Assembly (NCBI GenBank): GCA_910579735.1
Contig: CAJTUZ010000017.1
Location: 1 to 64,000 of the forward strand
Source of the DNA: an uncultured Lachnospiraceae bacterium
GTDB taxonomy: Bacteria; Bacillota; Clostridia; Lachnospirales; Lachnospiraceae
DNA: 64,000 nucleotides
Reading direction: 5' to 3'
Shown: in pieces, positions 26,882 to 36,467 of the stretch
Numbering within the stretch: the stretch's first letter is position 1
How the letters are laid out: every line of letters starts with the position of its first letter
Position numbers and translations under genes: made by a program
The notes under the pieces: generated by a model
Told to the model about the DNA's origin: nothing
Database searches by the model: none
The model's input: only the letters and a program-made list of their open reading frames with translations

Positions 26882-27862
26882 ATGGGCTTTTTCTCGGATT
26901 TAAAAGATGATTTATCCCAGGCTGTAAATGAACTGATGCCCGAAGAGGAACTTCAGGCGGCTTTGGAAAACGAAGCACAGGCAGCTTCCGAAGAAACGGA
27001 TGATGCACAGAAGATAGCATTGGAAATGGAGATGGCACAGACATCGTCACCGGAGAGCGATCCTACTTCGGACGATCTGAGTGATATGCTTGACAGGATG
27101 GAGGCAATCTCTGCCGGAAATAACGCAGAGGAACCGATCATGGAAGAATTTGTCGAGCCGGCAGCGGAAGAACCGGTTATTATAGAAGAAATCGGAATCC
27201 CGGCGGAACCTGAGACTGCGGCAGTACAGGAACAAGAGCCTGTGCTTCCGGCGGCAGAAGAACTGACGGCGCAGACACCGATCATAGAAGAACCGGTAAT
27301 GGAAGTACCGGAAACAGAAAATACAAATCAGGCGCAGGCAAAAGGAAGGGAAGAGATTACTATGGAAATGCAGGCAAGTGTATCAGATGAAACAGCAGTT
27401 GTAACAGAAGGAATGTCTATTACGGGTGATATTACTTCCGGAGGTTCTTTGGAGCTGATCGGTACGGTGATCGGTAATATCGAAGTTCTTGGTAAATTGA
27501 ATGTAACCGGCGCTATTCAGGGAAATTCCAAGGCGGCAGAGATCTATGCGGAAGGAGCAAGAATCAACGGTGAGATTAACAGCGGCGGCAGCGTTAAGAT
27601 CGGACAAAGCTCTGTAGTGATCGGCAATATCTTTGCAAACAGCGCAGTTGTTGCAGGCGCGGTAAAAGGCGACATCGATGTGCACGGTCCGGTTGTTTTG
27701 GATACTTCAGCCATTGTCATGGGCAATATCAAATCCAAATCCGTACAGATCAACAACGGAGCCGTTATCGAAGGTATGTGCTCACAATGTTATGCGGATG
27801 TAAATCCGACTTCTTTCTTTGAAGAGATCAAGAAGAGTAAAGAAAAGAACAAAACAAAATAA
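26882..27862 (+). CDS. Bactofilin-family polymer-forming protein
   Basis: 326 aa from the ATG at 26882, set by GGAGG at 26869-26873. The N-terminal half is acidic and variable; the C-terminal half (about residues 165-310) is a bactofilin beta-helix, rich in Gly, Val and Ile with short repeated turns (GMSITGDITSGGSLELIG; KGDIDVHGPVVLD). Bactofilins form filaments that scaffold cell-wall enzymes. The tight linkage to the deacetylase fits a role in cell-wall shaping. The long acidic N-terminal extension is more than most bactofilins carry. Confidence 0.85.
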   Translation: MGFFSDLKDDLSQAVNELMPEEELQAALENEAQAASEETDDAQKIALEMEMAQTSSPESDPTSDDLSDMLDRMEAISAGNNAEEPIMEEFVEPAAEEPVIIEEIGIPAEPETAAVQEQEPVLPAAEELTAQTPIIEEPVMEVPETENTNQAQAKGREEITMEMQASVSDETAVVTEGMSITGDITSGGSLELIGTVIGNIEVLGKLNVTGAIQGNSKAAEIYAEGARINGEINSGGSVKIGQSSVVIGNIFANSAVVAGAVKGDIDVHGPVVLDTSAIVMGNIKSKSVQINNGAVIEGMCSQCYADVNPTSFFEEIKKSKEKNKTK

Positions 27863-27898
27863 ACAGGACAACAGCATATTGACGGGAGAGTATAGAAA

Positions 27899-28600
27899 AT
27901 GCAGCGTGTTTTATTAAAATTGAGCGGAGAAGCATTGGCCGGTGAGAAAAAGACCGGATTTGATGATGAAACGATACGCAAGGTAGCTTTCCAGGTGAAG
28001 CAGCTGGTGGAGGATGGCGTTCAGGTCGGCATCGTGATCGGCGGCGGTAATTTCTGGCGCGGACGTTCCAGTGAGAGTATAGACAGGACCAAGGCGGATC
28101 AGATCGGGATGTTGGCGACGATCATGAATTGCATATATGTATCGGAGATTTTCCGCAGCGTCGGTATGCTTACGAGTGTTTTGACGCCCTTTGAATGCGG
28201 TTCCTTTACGAAATTGTTTTCCAAAGACAGAGCCAATAAATATTTCGGCAAGAACATGGTCGTTTTTTTTGCAGGCGGTACGGGGCATCCGTATTTTTCA
28301 ACCGATACCGGCGTTGTCCTGCGTGCCGTTGAAGTAGACGCAGATGTGATCCTGTTAGCCAAAGCGGTGGACGGTGTTTATGACGATGATCCGCGTACCA
28401 ATCCGGCAGCCAGAAAATACGATGAAGTATCTATTGACGAGGTGATCGAGAAGAACCTTCAGGTAGTGGATATGACGGCCTCTATTCTGGCCAGGGATAA
28501 TAAGATGCCGATGTGGGTATTCGGACTGAATGAAAAAGACAGTATCGTGAATGCATTAAGGGGACAGTTTAGCGGAACGAAGGTTACCGTTGACAGATAA
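27899..28600 (+). CDS. pyrH: UMP kinase
   Basis: 233 aa, amino-acid kinase fold: RVLLKLSGEALAG at the start, VIGGGNFWRG, a long segment FFAGGTGHPYFSTDT and AVDGVYDDDPR. It makes UDP from UMP. Followed 26 nt later by frr, the common bacterial order pyrH-frr-uppS-cdsA-dxr-rseP. Confidence 0.96.
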   Translation: MQRVLLKLSGEALAGEKKTGFDDETIRKVAFQVKQLVEDGVQVGIVIGGGNFWRGRSSESIDRTKADQIGMLATIMNCIYVSEIFRSVGMLTSVLTPFECGSFTKLFSKDRANKYFGKNMVVFFAGGTGHPYFSTDTGVVLRAVEVDADVILLAKAVDGVYDDDPRTNPAARKYDEVSIDEVIEKNLQVVDMTASILARDNKMPMWVFGLNEKDSIVNALRGQFSGTKVTVDR

Positions 28601-28626
28601 AGAGAGAGGAAGGTATATAGGGTAAG

Positions 28627-29178
28627 ATGGATGACAGGTTAAAACCATATGATGAGAAAATGAAAAAGTCATACGATTTTCTGGTAACGGATCTTGGAAC
28701 AATTCGTGCAGGCCGTGCCAATCCTCATGTACTTGATCGTATTAAGGTGGATTATTACGGGACACCGACACCGATCCAGCAGGTCGGCAACATTACGGTA
28801 CCCGATCCGAGAATGATCCAGATCGCTCCCTGGGAGAAAAGTCTGATCAAGGAGATCGAAAAGGCGATCATGACGTCGGACGTCGGCATTACACCGAGTA
28901 ACGATGGCGCGGTTATCCGCCTCGTGTTCCCGGAACTCACGGAGGAACGCAGAAAAGAGCTGGTAAAAGATATCAAAAAGAAGGGTGAAGAGAACAAAGT
29001 CGCGATCAGAAATACCAGACGTGACGGTATGGATGCCTTCAAAAAGCTGGCGAAAATGGAAGTTTCGGAAGACGAGATCAAAGAGCTCGGCGACAAGCTG
29101 CAGAAAATAACGGATGCTTATATTAAAGACGTTGATAAGCTTGTAGAAGAGAAATCGAAAGAGATCATGACGGTATAA
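28627..29178 (+). CDS. frr: Ribosome recycling factor
   Basis: 183 aa, the normal length of RRF. Typical segments: DLGTIRAGRANPHVLD, TVPDPRMIQIAPW, GVIRL-like GAVIRLVFPELTEERRKEL and the C-terminal helix rich in Lys and Asp. RRF splits post-termination ribosomes with EF-G. Confidence 0.97.
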   Translation: MDDRLKPYDEKMKKSYDFLVTDLGTIRAGRANPHVLDRIKVDYYGTPTPIQQVGNITVPDPRMIQIAPWEKSLIKEIEKAIMTSDVGITPSNDGAVIRLVFPELTEERRKELVKDIKKKGEENKVAIRNTRRDGMDAFKKLAKMEVSEDEIKELGDKLQKITDAYIKDVDKLVEEKSKEIMTV

Positions 29179-29196
29179 TTTGAATCGAAAGAGTAT

Positions 29197-29245
29197 AAGG
29201 GGATTGTGGGGCAGTATCCGCTATCCCCTTTCGCTTATGGCGAAA
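29197..29245 (+). other. Two adjoining hairpins between frr and uppS
   Basis: AAGGGGAT (29197-29204) pairs with ATCCCCTT (29223-29230), and TTTCGC (29229-29234) with GCGAAA (29240-29245). The two stems share two bases, so they cannot both form fully. Either a partial terminator or an attenuation-like device; no direct evidence for either. Confidence 0.4.
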
Positions 29246-29264
29246 GTATGGGGAGGCAGACAGT

Positions 29265-29984
29265 ATGGAAGAAGGCATGAAAATACCAAATCATGTGGCG
29301 ATCATTCTGGACGGAAACGGCAGATGGGCAAAAAGTAAAGGTATGCCCAGAAATTACGGACATGTGCAGGGAGCCAAAAATGTGGAAGTTATCTGCGAAG
29401 AGGCTTACCGGATGGGGATACAATATCTGACGGTCTATGCCTTTTCCACAGAAAACTGGAACAGACCGAAGGATGAAGTGGATGCATTGATGAAACTGCT
29501 TCGAAATTATATGAAGACCTGTTTGAAGACGGCGGCCAAAAACAATATGTGCGTCCGCGTAATTGGAGATAAGACCGGTCTGGATGATGATATCAGGGAA
29601 CGGATCGCGCAGCTTGAAGAAGCGACGAAAGACAATACGGGGCTTCATTTCCAGATCGCTTTAAATTACGGCGGAAGGGACGAGATTATACGGGCGGTGC
29701 GTAAGCTGGCGGCGCAGGTAGAATCCGGCACGCTGCGTATAGAGGATATTACGGAGACGCTTTTTGACGATACGCTGGATACGCATCATCTGCCGGAGCC
29801 GGATCTGCTGATCCGAACCTGTAACGAGCAGCGGATATCCAATTTTCTTCTGTGGCAGCTTGCCTATACGGAATTTTATTTCACGCAGGCGGCCTGGCCC
29901 GATTTCTCCAAAGAGGAATTGGAAAAAGCCATTGTGTCATATAATAAAAGAGACAGAAAATATGGCATGGTAAAGGAAGGATAG
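29265..29984 (+). CDS. uppS: Isoprenyl transferase (undecaprenyl diphosphate synthase)
   Basis: 239 aa. Family motifs are complete: IILDGNGRWAKSKG with the catalytic Asp, TVYAFSTENWNRP, LNYGGRDEI and DLLIRTCNEQRISNFLLWQ. It makes the C55 lipid carrier for cell-wall synthesis. GGGGAGG lies ahead of the start; a second ATG at 29277 is also possible. Confidence 0.95.
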   Translation: MEEGMKIPNHVAIILDGNGRWAKSKGMPRNYGHVQGAKNVEVICEEAYRMGIQYLTVYAFSTENWNRPKDEVDALMKLLRNYMKTCLKTAAKNNMCVRVIGDKTGLDDDIRERIAQLEEATKDNTGLHFQIALNYGGRDEIIRAVRKLAAQVESGTLRIEDITETLFDDTLDTHHLPEPDLLIRTCNEQRISNFLLWQLAYTEFYFTQAAWPDFSKEELEKAIVSYNKRDRKYGMVKEG

Positions 29985-30011
29985 ATGAATAAAGGAAAGG
30001 TATGATTTGAC

Positions 30012-30872
30012 ATGTTTCGTACGAGATTACTCAGCGGTATTGTGCTGGTTATCCTTGCCTTTGCCGTTATCATGGCGGGAGGCTGGGTGCTTGCGGCAGT
30101 ACTTTGCGCGGTTTCTTTGACAGCCTATCGTGAACTGACAAAGGCAACCATTGTGCATACGAAGGAAAAGGCATATAATGCTTTGGAAATTACAGGCAGC
30201 ATTTTGATTCTGCTCTATTATGCAGGACTTTATCTGGGCATGTGTTTCATGAGAGAATATGACAGAAGCATCATTTATTATATGCTGACCTTCTGTGTGA
30301 CTGCGGCCATTGCTTCCTTTTTGTTCGTATACGTGTTCAGTTTTCCCAAATTCCAGGCAGGACAGGTGATGGCGGCCTTTTTTGAGTTTATGTATGCGCC
30401 GGTGCTTTTGTCTTTCCTGTATATGATCAGACAGGGCTGGAGTCATGGCCTCTATCTGGTGGGACTTATCTTTTTATGTTCCTGGGGAAGCGATACGTGT
30501 GCTTATTGTGTCGGCGTGCTGTTTGGAAAACATAAGATGGCCCCCAGATTAAGTCCGAAGAAATCTGTGGAAGGCGGTATCGGCGGTGTGGCCGGGGCAG
30601 CAATTCTGGTCGGGTTATACACTTATTTTGTGATCAATCCTTTTTCGGCGGAGCCGTTTCGTCTGAATTTGGGCAGCGCCATGTGTCTTGGCGCAGTAGG
30701 CGCACTGATTTCCATGGTGGGAGATCTGGCGGCATCGGCGATCAAAAGAGACTATGACATCAAAGATTACGGGAAACTGATACCGGGACACGGCGGCATT
30801 ATGGACCGCTTCGACAGCATCATCATGGTAGCGCCGCTTATTTTCTTCGGGTTATCCCTGATTGCACCATAG
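30012..30872 (+). CDS. cdsA: Phosphatidate cytidylyltransferase
   Basis: 286 aa, polytopic membrane protein with about eight helices. The CdsA signature lies at the C-terminus: KDYGKLIPGHGGIMDRFDS, preceded by SWGSDTCAYCVGVLFGKHK and LSPKKSVEGGIGG. It makes CDP-diacylglycerol for phospholipid synthesis. Followed 23 nt later by dxr. Confidence 0.96.
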   Translation: MFRTRLLSGIVLVILAFAVIMAGGWVLAAVLCAVSLTAYRELTKATIVHTKEKAYNALEITGSILILLYYAGLYLGMCFMREYDRSIIYYMLTFCVTAAIASFLFVYVFSFPKFQAGQVMAAFFEFMYAPVLLSFLYMIRQGWSHGLYLVGLIFLCSWGSDTCAYCVGVLFGKHKMAPRLSPKKSVEGGIGGVAGAAILVGLYTYFVINPFSAEPFRLNLGSAMCLGAVGALISMVGDLAASAIKRDYDIKDYGKLIPGHGGIMDRFDSIIMVAPLIFFGLSLIAP

Positions 30873-30895
30873 AGAGAACACAGACAGGAGTATAT

Positions 30896-32041
30896 ATGAA
30901 AAAAATAGCAATACTTGGTTCCACAGGCTCCATCGGCACACAGACACTGGAAATCGTGCGGCAAAATCCCGATCTGGAGGTGGCGGCGCTTTCTGCCGGA
31001 AGCAATGTGGAACTTATGGAGAAACAGATCAGAGAGTTCCATCCGCGCAAGGCGGCAATGTGGAGTGAAAAAGCGGCAGCGGACTTAGCCGGCAGAGTGG
31101 CGGATCTGGACGTGGAGATCGTGTACGGAATGGAAGGACTGTTAGAAATAGCAGCGGCGGAGGAAGCGGAGATTCTGGTGACCGCGATTGTCGGCATGAT
31201 CGGTATCAGACCGACGATTGCGGCGATCGAGCAGGGCAAAACAATCGCGCTTGCCAATAAAGAAACGCTTGTTACTGCCGGACATCTGATCATGCCGCTT
31301 GCAAAGAAGCACGGCGTGTCCATTCTGCCGGTAGACAGTGAACACAGTGCGATATTTCAATCCATGAACGGGGAAAACAAAGAACGGATCAGCAAGATCA
31401 TCCTGACGGCTTCCGGAGGGCCTTTCCGCGGGAAGAAAAGAGAAGACCTTGCAAAGATGACGATAGAAGACGCTTTAAAGCATCCGAACTGGTCTATGGG
31501 GAAAAAAGTGACGATAGACTCCGCTTCTTTAGTCAATAAAGGGCTGGAAGTCATGGAGGCAGGGTGGCTGTTTGACGTTCCGCTTGAAAAGATTCAGGTA
31601 GTCGTGCATCCGCAGAGTATCGTCCATTCCGCGGTAGAATATGAGGATGGCGCCATTATGGCACAGCTTGGCGTGCCGGATATGAAACTGCCGATCCAGT
31701 ATGCGCTTTTTTATCCGGACAGAAGACCGATGCCCGGCAAAAGAGTGGATCTGTTTGCACTCGGGCAGCTTACTTTTGAAAGACCGGATACGGATACGTT
31801 CCGGGGGCTGGCGCTTGCCTATGAAGCGGCAAAGACCGGCGGCAGCATGCCGACAGTCTATAATGCGGCCAATGAGAAAGCCGTTGCCCTTTTTGTTGAA
31901 CGTAAAATCGGCTTTTTGCAGATTCCGGAATTAATTGAGCGGTGCATGGGGAATCATAAAGTAATAAAGAACCCTTCCGTAGAAGAGATTCTACATGCGG
32001 AAGCGGAAACATATGAATTAATAGAGCAGGTGATGATGTGA
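30896..32041 (+). CDS. dxr: 1-deoxy-D-xylulose 5-phosphate reductoisomerase
   Basis: 381 aa. NADPH-binding start ILGSTGSIGTQTLEIV, then LANKETLVTAG, PVDSEHSAIFQ and the HPNWSMGKKVTIDSASLVNKG substrate-binding segment. First committed step of the MEP isoprenoid pathway; ispG of the same pathway is in this window. The stop codon overlaps the start of rseP by four bases (GTGA). Confidence 0.96.
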   Translation: MKKIAILGSTGSIGTQTLEIVRQNPDLEVAALSAGSNVELMEKQIREFHPRKAAMWSEKAAADLAGRVADLDVEIVYGMEGLLEIAAAEEAEILVTAIVGMIGIRPTIAAIEQGKTIALANKETLVTAGHLIMPLAKKHGVSILPVDSEHSAIFQSMNGENKERISKIILTASGGPFRGKKREDLAKMTIEDALKHPNWSMGKKVTIDSASLVNKGLEVMEAGWLFDVPLEKIQVVVHPQSIVHSAVEYEDGAIMAQLGVPDMKLPIQYALFYPDRRPMPGKRVDLFALGQLTFERPDTDTFRGLALAYEAAKTGGSMPTVYNAANEKAVALFVERKIGFLQIPELIERCMGNHKVIKNPSVEEILHAEAETYELIEQVMM

Positions 32042-33090
32042 TTGTGACGATTATTTTATTTCTGATCATTTTTGGCATTGTGGTGATATCCCATGAGTTC
32101 GGCCATTTTATTATCGGAAAAAGAAACGGCATCCGTGTCGTGGAGTTTGCGGTCGGTATGGGGCCTACGTTATTCTCGTTCCAAAAAGGAGAGACAAAGT
32201 ATTCTTTAAAACTGCTGCCGTTTGGCGGCGCCTGTATGTTTGATGGCGACGACGGACTTGCGGGAGAAAACGGTGAGATCGACGAGCATTCTTTTCTGGC
32301 GGCGCCTGTGTGGGCAAGGATCGCATCCGTGTTTGCCGGCCCGCTTTTCAATTTTCTATTGGCGTTTATTTTTTCGCTGATCGTTGTGGCGTTTAACGGT
32401 TCGGACAGACCCGTGATACAACAGGTCGTGGACAATTCCGCAGCGCAGGATGCCGGTCTGCTGCCCGGGGACGAGATTATAAAGATCAACGGTGAAAGAA
32501 CATATCTTTCCCGTGAAATTACGCTGATTTCCGCACTGAACCGCGGAGAGGACATGGATATTCAGATAAAAAGAGACGGCCAGATACAGAATATTTCACT
32601 GACACCGCGTTACAGTGAAGCAGATGGCAGATATTATATCGGTCTGATATCGGGGGAAGAGATCAGGTGCAATCCGTTTCAGGTGTTTCAGTACAGCGTA
32701 TATGAGATGCGTTATTGGGTGAAGATGACTTATAAAAGTCTTCTCATGATGCTGCAGGGACGTGTGACCAAAGATGAGGTTTCAGGACCGATTGGAATTG
32801 CGCAGATGGTCGGGGATAATTATGAAGTAGCCAAATCTTATGGTACTTCCGTCGTTATTTTTACGATGATGAATATTGTTATTTTGCTGTCGGTCAACCT
32901 GGGCATTCTGAATCTTCTGCCGATTCCGGCGCTGGACGGCGGCAGGCTTGTATTCATGTTCATCGAAGTGCTGCGCGGCAAACCGATTGCCCCGGAAAAA
33001 GAGGGTATGGTGCATTTTGCAGGTCTGGTCGTGCTGATGGTGCTGATGGTCTTTGTCATGTATAATGATATCATGCGCATCATCCGTTAA
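32038..33090 (+). CDS. rseP: Site-2 intramembrane zinc protease RseP/RasP
   Basis: 350 aa, GTG start at 32038 inside the dxr stop. Zinc site HEFGH lies in the first membrane helix (residues about 18-22), a PDZ domain in the middle (AGLLPGDEIIKINGE), and the second metal-binding motif NLLPIPALDGG near residue 300. Cuts membrane-bound anti-sigma factors and leftover signal peptides. Last gene of the pyrH-to-rseP run. Confidence 0.95.
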   Translation: MIVTIILFLIIFGIVVISHEFGHFIIGKRNGIRVVEFAVGMGPTLFSFQKGETKYSLKLLPFGGACMFDGDDGLAGENGEIDEHSFLAAPVWARIASVFAGPLFNFLLAFIFSLIVVAFNGSDRPVIQQVVDNSAAQDAGLLPGDEIIKINGERTYLSREITLISALNRGEDMDIQIKRDGQIQNISLTPRYSEADGRYYIGLISGEEIRCNPFQVFQYSVYEMRYWVKMTYKSLLMMLQGRVTKDEVSGPIGIAQMVGDNYEVAKSYGTSVVIFTMMNIVILLSVNLGILNLLPIPALDGGRLVFMFIEVLRGKPIAPEKEGMVHFAGLVVLMVLMVFVMYNDIMRIIR

Positions 33091-33145
33091 TTTTCTTACG
33101 CAGATTTACTAAATTACCCCCGGATTTTTTGGGTATGTTGTATTC

Positions 33146-33174
33146 TTGTCAAATTCCGGGATATCAGGTATAAT
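33146..33174 (+). promoter_or_regulatory. Strong sigma-A promoter upstream of the PP2C/kinase genes
   Basis: TTGTCA (33146-33151), 17-bp spacer, TATAAT (33169-33174). It is almost consensus. It abuts the terminator hairpin of the upstream operon, and would give a leader of about 180 nt. Confidence 0.7.
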
Positions 33175-33175
33175 C

Positions 33176-33209
33176 ATGACACATGACAGTACGGCATGTG
33201 TCATTTTTC
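33176..33209 (+). terminator. Terminator after rseP, overlapping the next promoter
   Basis: ATGACACATG (33176-33185) pairs perfectly with CATGTGTCAT (33195-33204), followed by TTTTTC. It starts two bases after the -10 box of the next promoter, so the start of transcription falls inside the stem. Confidence 0.8.
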
Positions 33210-33359
33210 TTTAACATAAGAATGACTCGCGAAGCGCGGCATTCGTTGTTTTATCATTTTCGCGGCAGTGTTCACTGCATTAATCAGAACAGACATTTTG
33301 TACGATGGAGAAGTTGTAGTTACGGTTTCCGGTAAAACCGAAGAAACGCAGGGGAAAAT
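33205..33359 (+). other. Leader region before the PP2C gene
   Basis: Small hairpins are visible: GCAGTG/CACTGC (about 33264-33277) and CGGTTT/AAACCG (33323-33340). No known riboswitch was recognised. Confidence 0.3.
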
Positions 33360-34067
33360 ATGGTAAGTGTATATTGGGAAAAAGGACCGTTCCGGCAGAC
33401 CAATCAGGATTCGCTTGTGGTACTGCAGGCATTGACAATGCGGGGACGTGTGTTGCTGGCCGCCGTGTGCGATGGTATGGGCGGTCTGGATGCGGGAGAA
33501 TGTGCGAGCGGTTACCTGACGGAAGAACTCGTCACATGGTTCTATGATGGCCTGCTTCCGGCGCTTGCAAAAAGAAAGCCGTTATGGGTGATCAGACGCA
33601 GGGCGGAAAGAAAGATCTATCAGGTACAGAGCAGGCTTGAGCGGTATAGCGTAAAACAGAATCTGGAAATGGGCACGACATTGTCCCTTTTGGTAATCTG
33701 GGAGAAGAAATATCTGCTCTGGCATCTTGGAGACAGCCGGATCTATCGCATATCCGGAAAAAAGAGGGTAAAAACCAGGCAGCTTACCGTGGATCATGCG
33801 GACGCGCATAAGCGGCTGACCAAATGCGTAGGCAGTTTCGGCTTCTTCCTTCCCGACTTTAAAATGGGGACGGTCAAAAAGAACGAAGCGTTTCTGATCT
33901 GCAGCGACGGGTTCTGGAATAAGATCACGATAAACGAGATCGGAGAAGTTCTTTCTCCTTTCGGGATGACGGAAGAACGCTGCGACAGGCGGCTTCGGGA
34001 GATCGGGGAAGCGGCGCTGCAAAGAGGGGAACGGGACAATTTGTCGGCTGTCTATATAAAATGTTGA
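33360..34067 (+). CDS. PP2C-family protein serine/threonine phosphatase
   Basis: 235 aa. PP2C motifs: the early FRQTNQDSL, metal-binding CDGMGGLDAGE, LWHLGDSRIYRI, LICSDGFWNKI and the final RDNLSAVYI. Relatives remove phosphate from proteins modified by Hanks-type kinases. The gene directly precedes such a kinase. It is shorter than the PrpC type but all metal ligands seem present. AGGGGAAAAT lies before the ATG. Confidence 0.88.
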   Translation: MVSVYWEKGPFRQTNQDSLVVLQALTMRGRVLLAAVCDGMGGLDAGECASGYLTEELVTWFYDGLLPALAKRKPLWVIRRRAERKIYQVQSRLERYSVKQNLEMGTTLSLLVIWEKKYLLWHLGDSRIYRISGKKRVKTRQLTVDHADAHKRLTKCVGSFGFFLPDFKMGTVKKNEAFLICSDGFWNKITINEIGEVLSPFGMTEERCDRRLREIGEAALQRGERDNLSAVYIKC

Positions 34068-34092
34068 TAAGTTTCGGGAAAAGGAGGCAGAC

Positions 34093-35256
34093 TTGGATAA
34101 AATTTTAATGGAAAAATATGAACTTCGCAAAATACTGGGAGAAGGCGGCAGCAGTATCGTGTATCTGGCCTGGGACAGGCATCTGGAACGCTTCGCTGCC
34201 GTTAAGGAAACAAAAAGCACAGGAACGGAAGCGGACGATATTTTAAAAAAAGAGCGGGAACTGTTAAAGTCTTTGTCACATCCGATGCTGCCCGTCCTGT
34301 ACGATTTCTTTCAGGAGGACAGGCAGTATCTGGTCATGGAATACATAGAAGGAATAAGTTTACATAACTATATAGAAAGAGAAGGCGCGATAACGGAAGA
34401 AAAGGCATGTGAATGGGCGCTGCAGTTACTGGGACTGCTGTCGTATCTGCACGCGGGGAATCCGCCCGTGATCTACAGAGACCTGAAGCCGGACAATATC
34501 ATCATCTGTCCGGATGGCGGCCTGCGGGTGGTAGATTTCGGCGCCGCATTATTTATCCGCTATCAGGATCCGGGAGCGGAAGACATGGCAGGGACGATAG
34601 GGTATGCGGCGCCGGAACAGTTCGGATGGGAAGGCATGAGAGATGGCAGAGCGGATGAACGGAGCGATATTTATACGTTTGGCGCAACTTTTTATCATAT
34701 GCTGACAGGATATAATCCGTCGTTTCCGCCATGCGGCATCCGCCCGGTGCGGTGTATGAATCCGCTGCTGACGACCGCAGTTGAACAGATTGTCGAAAAG
34801 TGTACGAAACCCGAACCGGACAGGCGCTATCAGACGGTGGAAGAAGTAAGAAGAGATTTACTGCAGAGGGCTTCTTGTAAAAGAAAAAGGATATTCAGAA
34901 GCAAAGAGAGTTATATGATCCGGAAGATAGAAAAACGGATCCGTTTAACGCAGAAAAAAACAGTCGGCTTACTCGCCTGTGCAATATTCCTCTCCGGTAT
35001 GGCGGCCGCCCTGTTCGGACTAACCGTGAGAGGAAGGGAACGGCCGCTGCCGGTTATTTTATATAATGCGCAGGGACAGAAGGTTATCGTCCGCTATGAC
35101 AGCGTGTATGAAACCGATGGCAGCCTGATTATAGAGCTGGAGCCGCAGTTGTTTCCCTTAGAGGGGATACAGGCGCTTTCCGTCAGTCTGACAGACTGCG
35201 GCAGCGGTGAAAAGAGAGAGCGTATCTTTTATATACAAAGGAGCGGGATAGAGTAG
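34093..35256 (+). CDS. Hanks-type serine/threonine protein kinase, membrane-anchored
   Basis: 387 aa, TTG start at 34093 placed by AAGGAGG (34081-34087). Kinase landmarks: glycine loop LGEGGSSIVYLAWD, catalytic loop YRDLKPDN, DFGAA, and AAPEQFG. After the kinase domain (about residues 1-265) comes a basic juxtamembrane part, one membrane helix (GLLACAIFLSGMAAALFGL) and a short outside domain of about 70 residues with no PASTA repeats. It forms a pair with the PP2C gene, 25 nt upstream. Not the PrkC type since PASTA repeats are missing; signal unknown. Confidence 0.9.
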   Translation: MDKILMEKYELRKILGEGGSSIVYLAWDRHLERFAAVKETKSTGTEADDILKKERELLKSLSHPMLPVLYDFFQEDRQYLVMEYIEGISLHNYIEREGAITEEKACEWALQLLGLLSYLHAGNPPVIYRDLKPDNIIICPDGGLRVVDFGAALFIRYQDPGAEDMAGTIGYAAPEQFGWEGMRDGRADERSDIYTFGATFYHMLTGYNPSFPPCGIRPVRCMNPLLTTAVEQIVEKCTKPEPDRRYQTVEEVRRDLLQRASCKRKRIFRSKESYMIRKIEKRIRLTQKKTVGLLACAIFLSGMAAALFGLTVRGRERPLPVILYNAQGQKVIVRYDSVYETDGSLIIELEPQLFPLEGIQALSVSLTDCGSGEKRERIFYIQRSGIE

Positions 35257-35368
35257 GATAAAAAATTCTGCAGTATCCGGGAAAAGAATTGTTTTCCGAC
35301 GCAGAGGTGGTTTATAATAAAGTATAATGTCTTCCGATAAGAAGAAAGAACAGAAATGAGGTAGAAAT

Positions 35369-36424
35369 ATGCACAGAGAACATACAAGGACCGTAACGAT
35401 CGGCGATAGAGTGATCGGCGGCGGCAATCCTGTTTTGATACAGTCCATGACCAATACAAGGACGGAAGATGCTGAGGCAACAACGGCACAGATCCTGCGT
35501 TTGGAGCAGGCGGGATGTGAGATCATCCGTGTTACGGTACCTACGATCGAAGCGGCGCAGGCCATTGCGGAAATTAAGAAAAGGATCCATATTCCGCTGG
35601 TAGCGGATATTCATTTCGACTATAAGATGGCAATCGCAGCGATCGAAAACGGCGCAGATAAGATCCGTATCAATCCTGGCAATATCGGCGGCAGAGAAAA
35701 ACTGGCGGCAGTGGTAGCCGCAGCCAGGGAAAGGAATATTCCGATCAGAGTCGGTGTCAACAGCGGTTCTTTGGAGAAAGAACTGGTTGAGAAGTATCAC
35801 GGCGTAACGGCGGATGGGATCGTAGAGAGCGCTCTGGATAAGGTACATATGATAGAGGAGGAAGACTATGAGAACATGGTCATCAGCATCAAATCATCCG
35901 ATGTGCTGATGTGTATCAGAGCGCATGAGATTCTGGCAAAAAAGACTTTGTATCCTTTACATGTCGGCATTACGGAATCGGGCACGCTGCTTAGCGGGAA
36001 TATCAAATCAGGGATAGGTCTCGGGGTGATCCTCTATCAGGGGATCGGTGATACGATACGGGTTTCTCTGACGGGAGATCCGGTAGAGGAGATTAAATCA
36101 GCGAAACTGATCCTGCGGACACTCGGTCTGCGCAAAGGTGGTATCGAAGTTGTCTCCTGCCCGACCTGCGGCAGAACGAAAATAGATCTGATCGGCCTTG
36201 CGAATCAGGTGGAAGCCATGACGGCGGATATTCCGCTGGATATTAAAGTGGCGGTCATGGGATGCGCCGTTAACGGACCGGGAGAAGCGAAAGAAGCAGA
36301 TATCGGTATTGCAGGCGGTATCGGCGAGGGTTTATTGATAAAGCGTGGAGAAATTATCAGGAAAGTACCGGAGGAGGAATTGTTAAATACCCTGCGGGAG
36401 GAACTGCTCCACTGGCAAGAATAG
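35369..36424 (+). CDS. ispG: 4-hydroxy-3-methylbut-2-enyl diphosphate synthase (GcpE)
   Basis: 351 aa. RTVTIGDRVIGGGNPVLIQS at the start, PLVADIHFDYKMA in the middle, and the three iron-sulfur cysteines in SCPTCGRTK and VMGCAVNGPGEAKEADIG. Penultimate step of the MEP isoprenoid pathway, the same as dxr. 43 nt before polC, so these two are probably co-transcribed. Confidence 0.95.
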   Translation: MHREHTRTVTIGDRVIGGGNPVLIQSMTNTRTEDAEATTAQILRLEQAGCEIIRVTVPTIEAAQAIAEIKKRIHIPLVADIHFDYKMAIAAIENGADKIRINPGNIGGREKLAAVVAAARERNIPIRVGVNSGSLEKELVEKYHGVTADGIVESALDKVHMIEEEDYENMVISIKSSDVLMCIRAHEILAKKTLYPLHVGITESGTLLSGNIKSGIGLGVILYQGIGDTIRVSLTGDPVEEIKSAKLILRTLGLRKGGIEVVSCPTCGRTKIDLIGLANQVEAMTADIPLDIKVAVMGCAVNGPGEAKEADIGIAGGIGEGLLIKRGEIIRKVPEEELLNTLREELLHWQE

Positions 36425-36467
36425 GTTAAAAAGCGGTTATTCTGAATCCGCTTCATGGAGGATCGCA

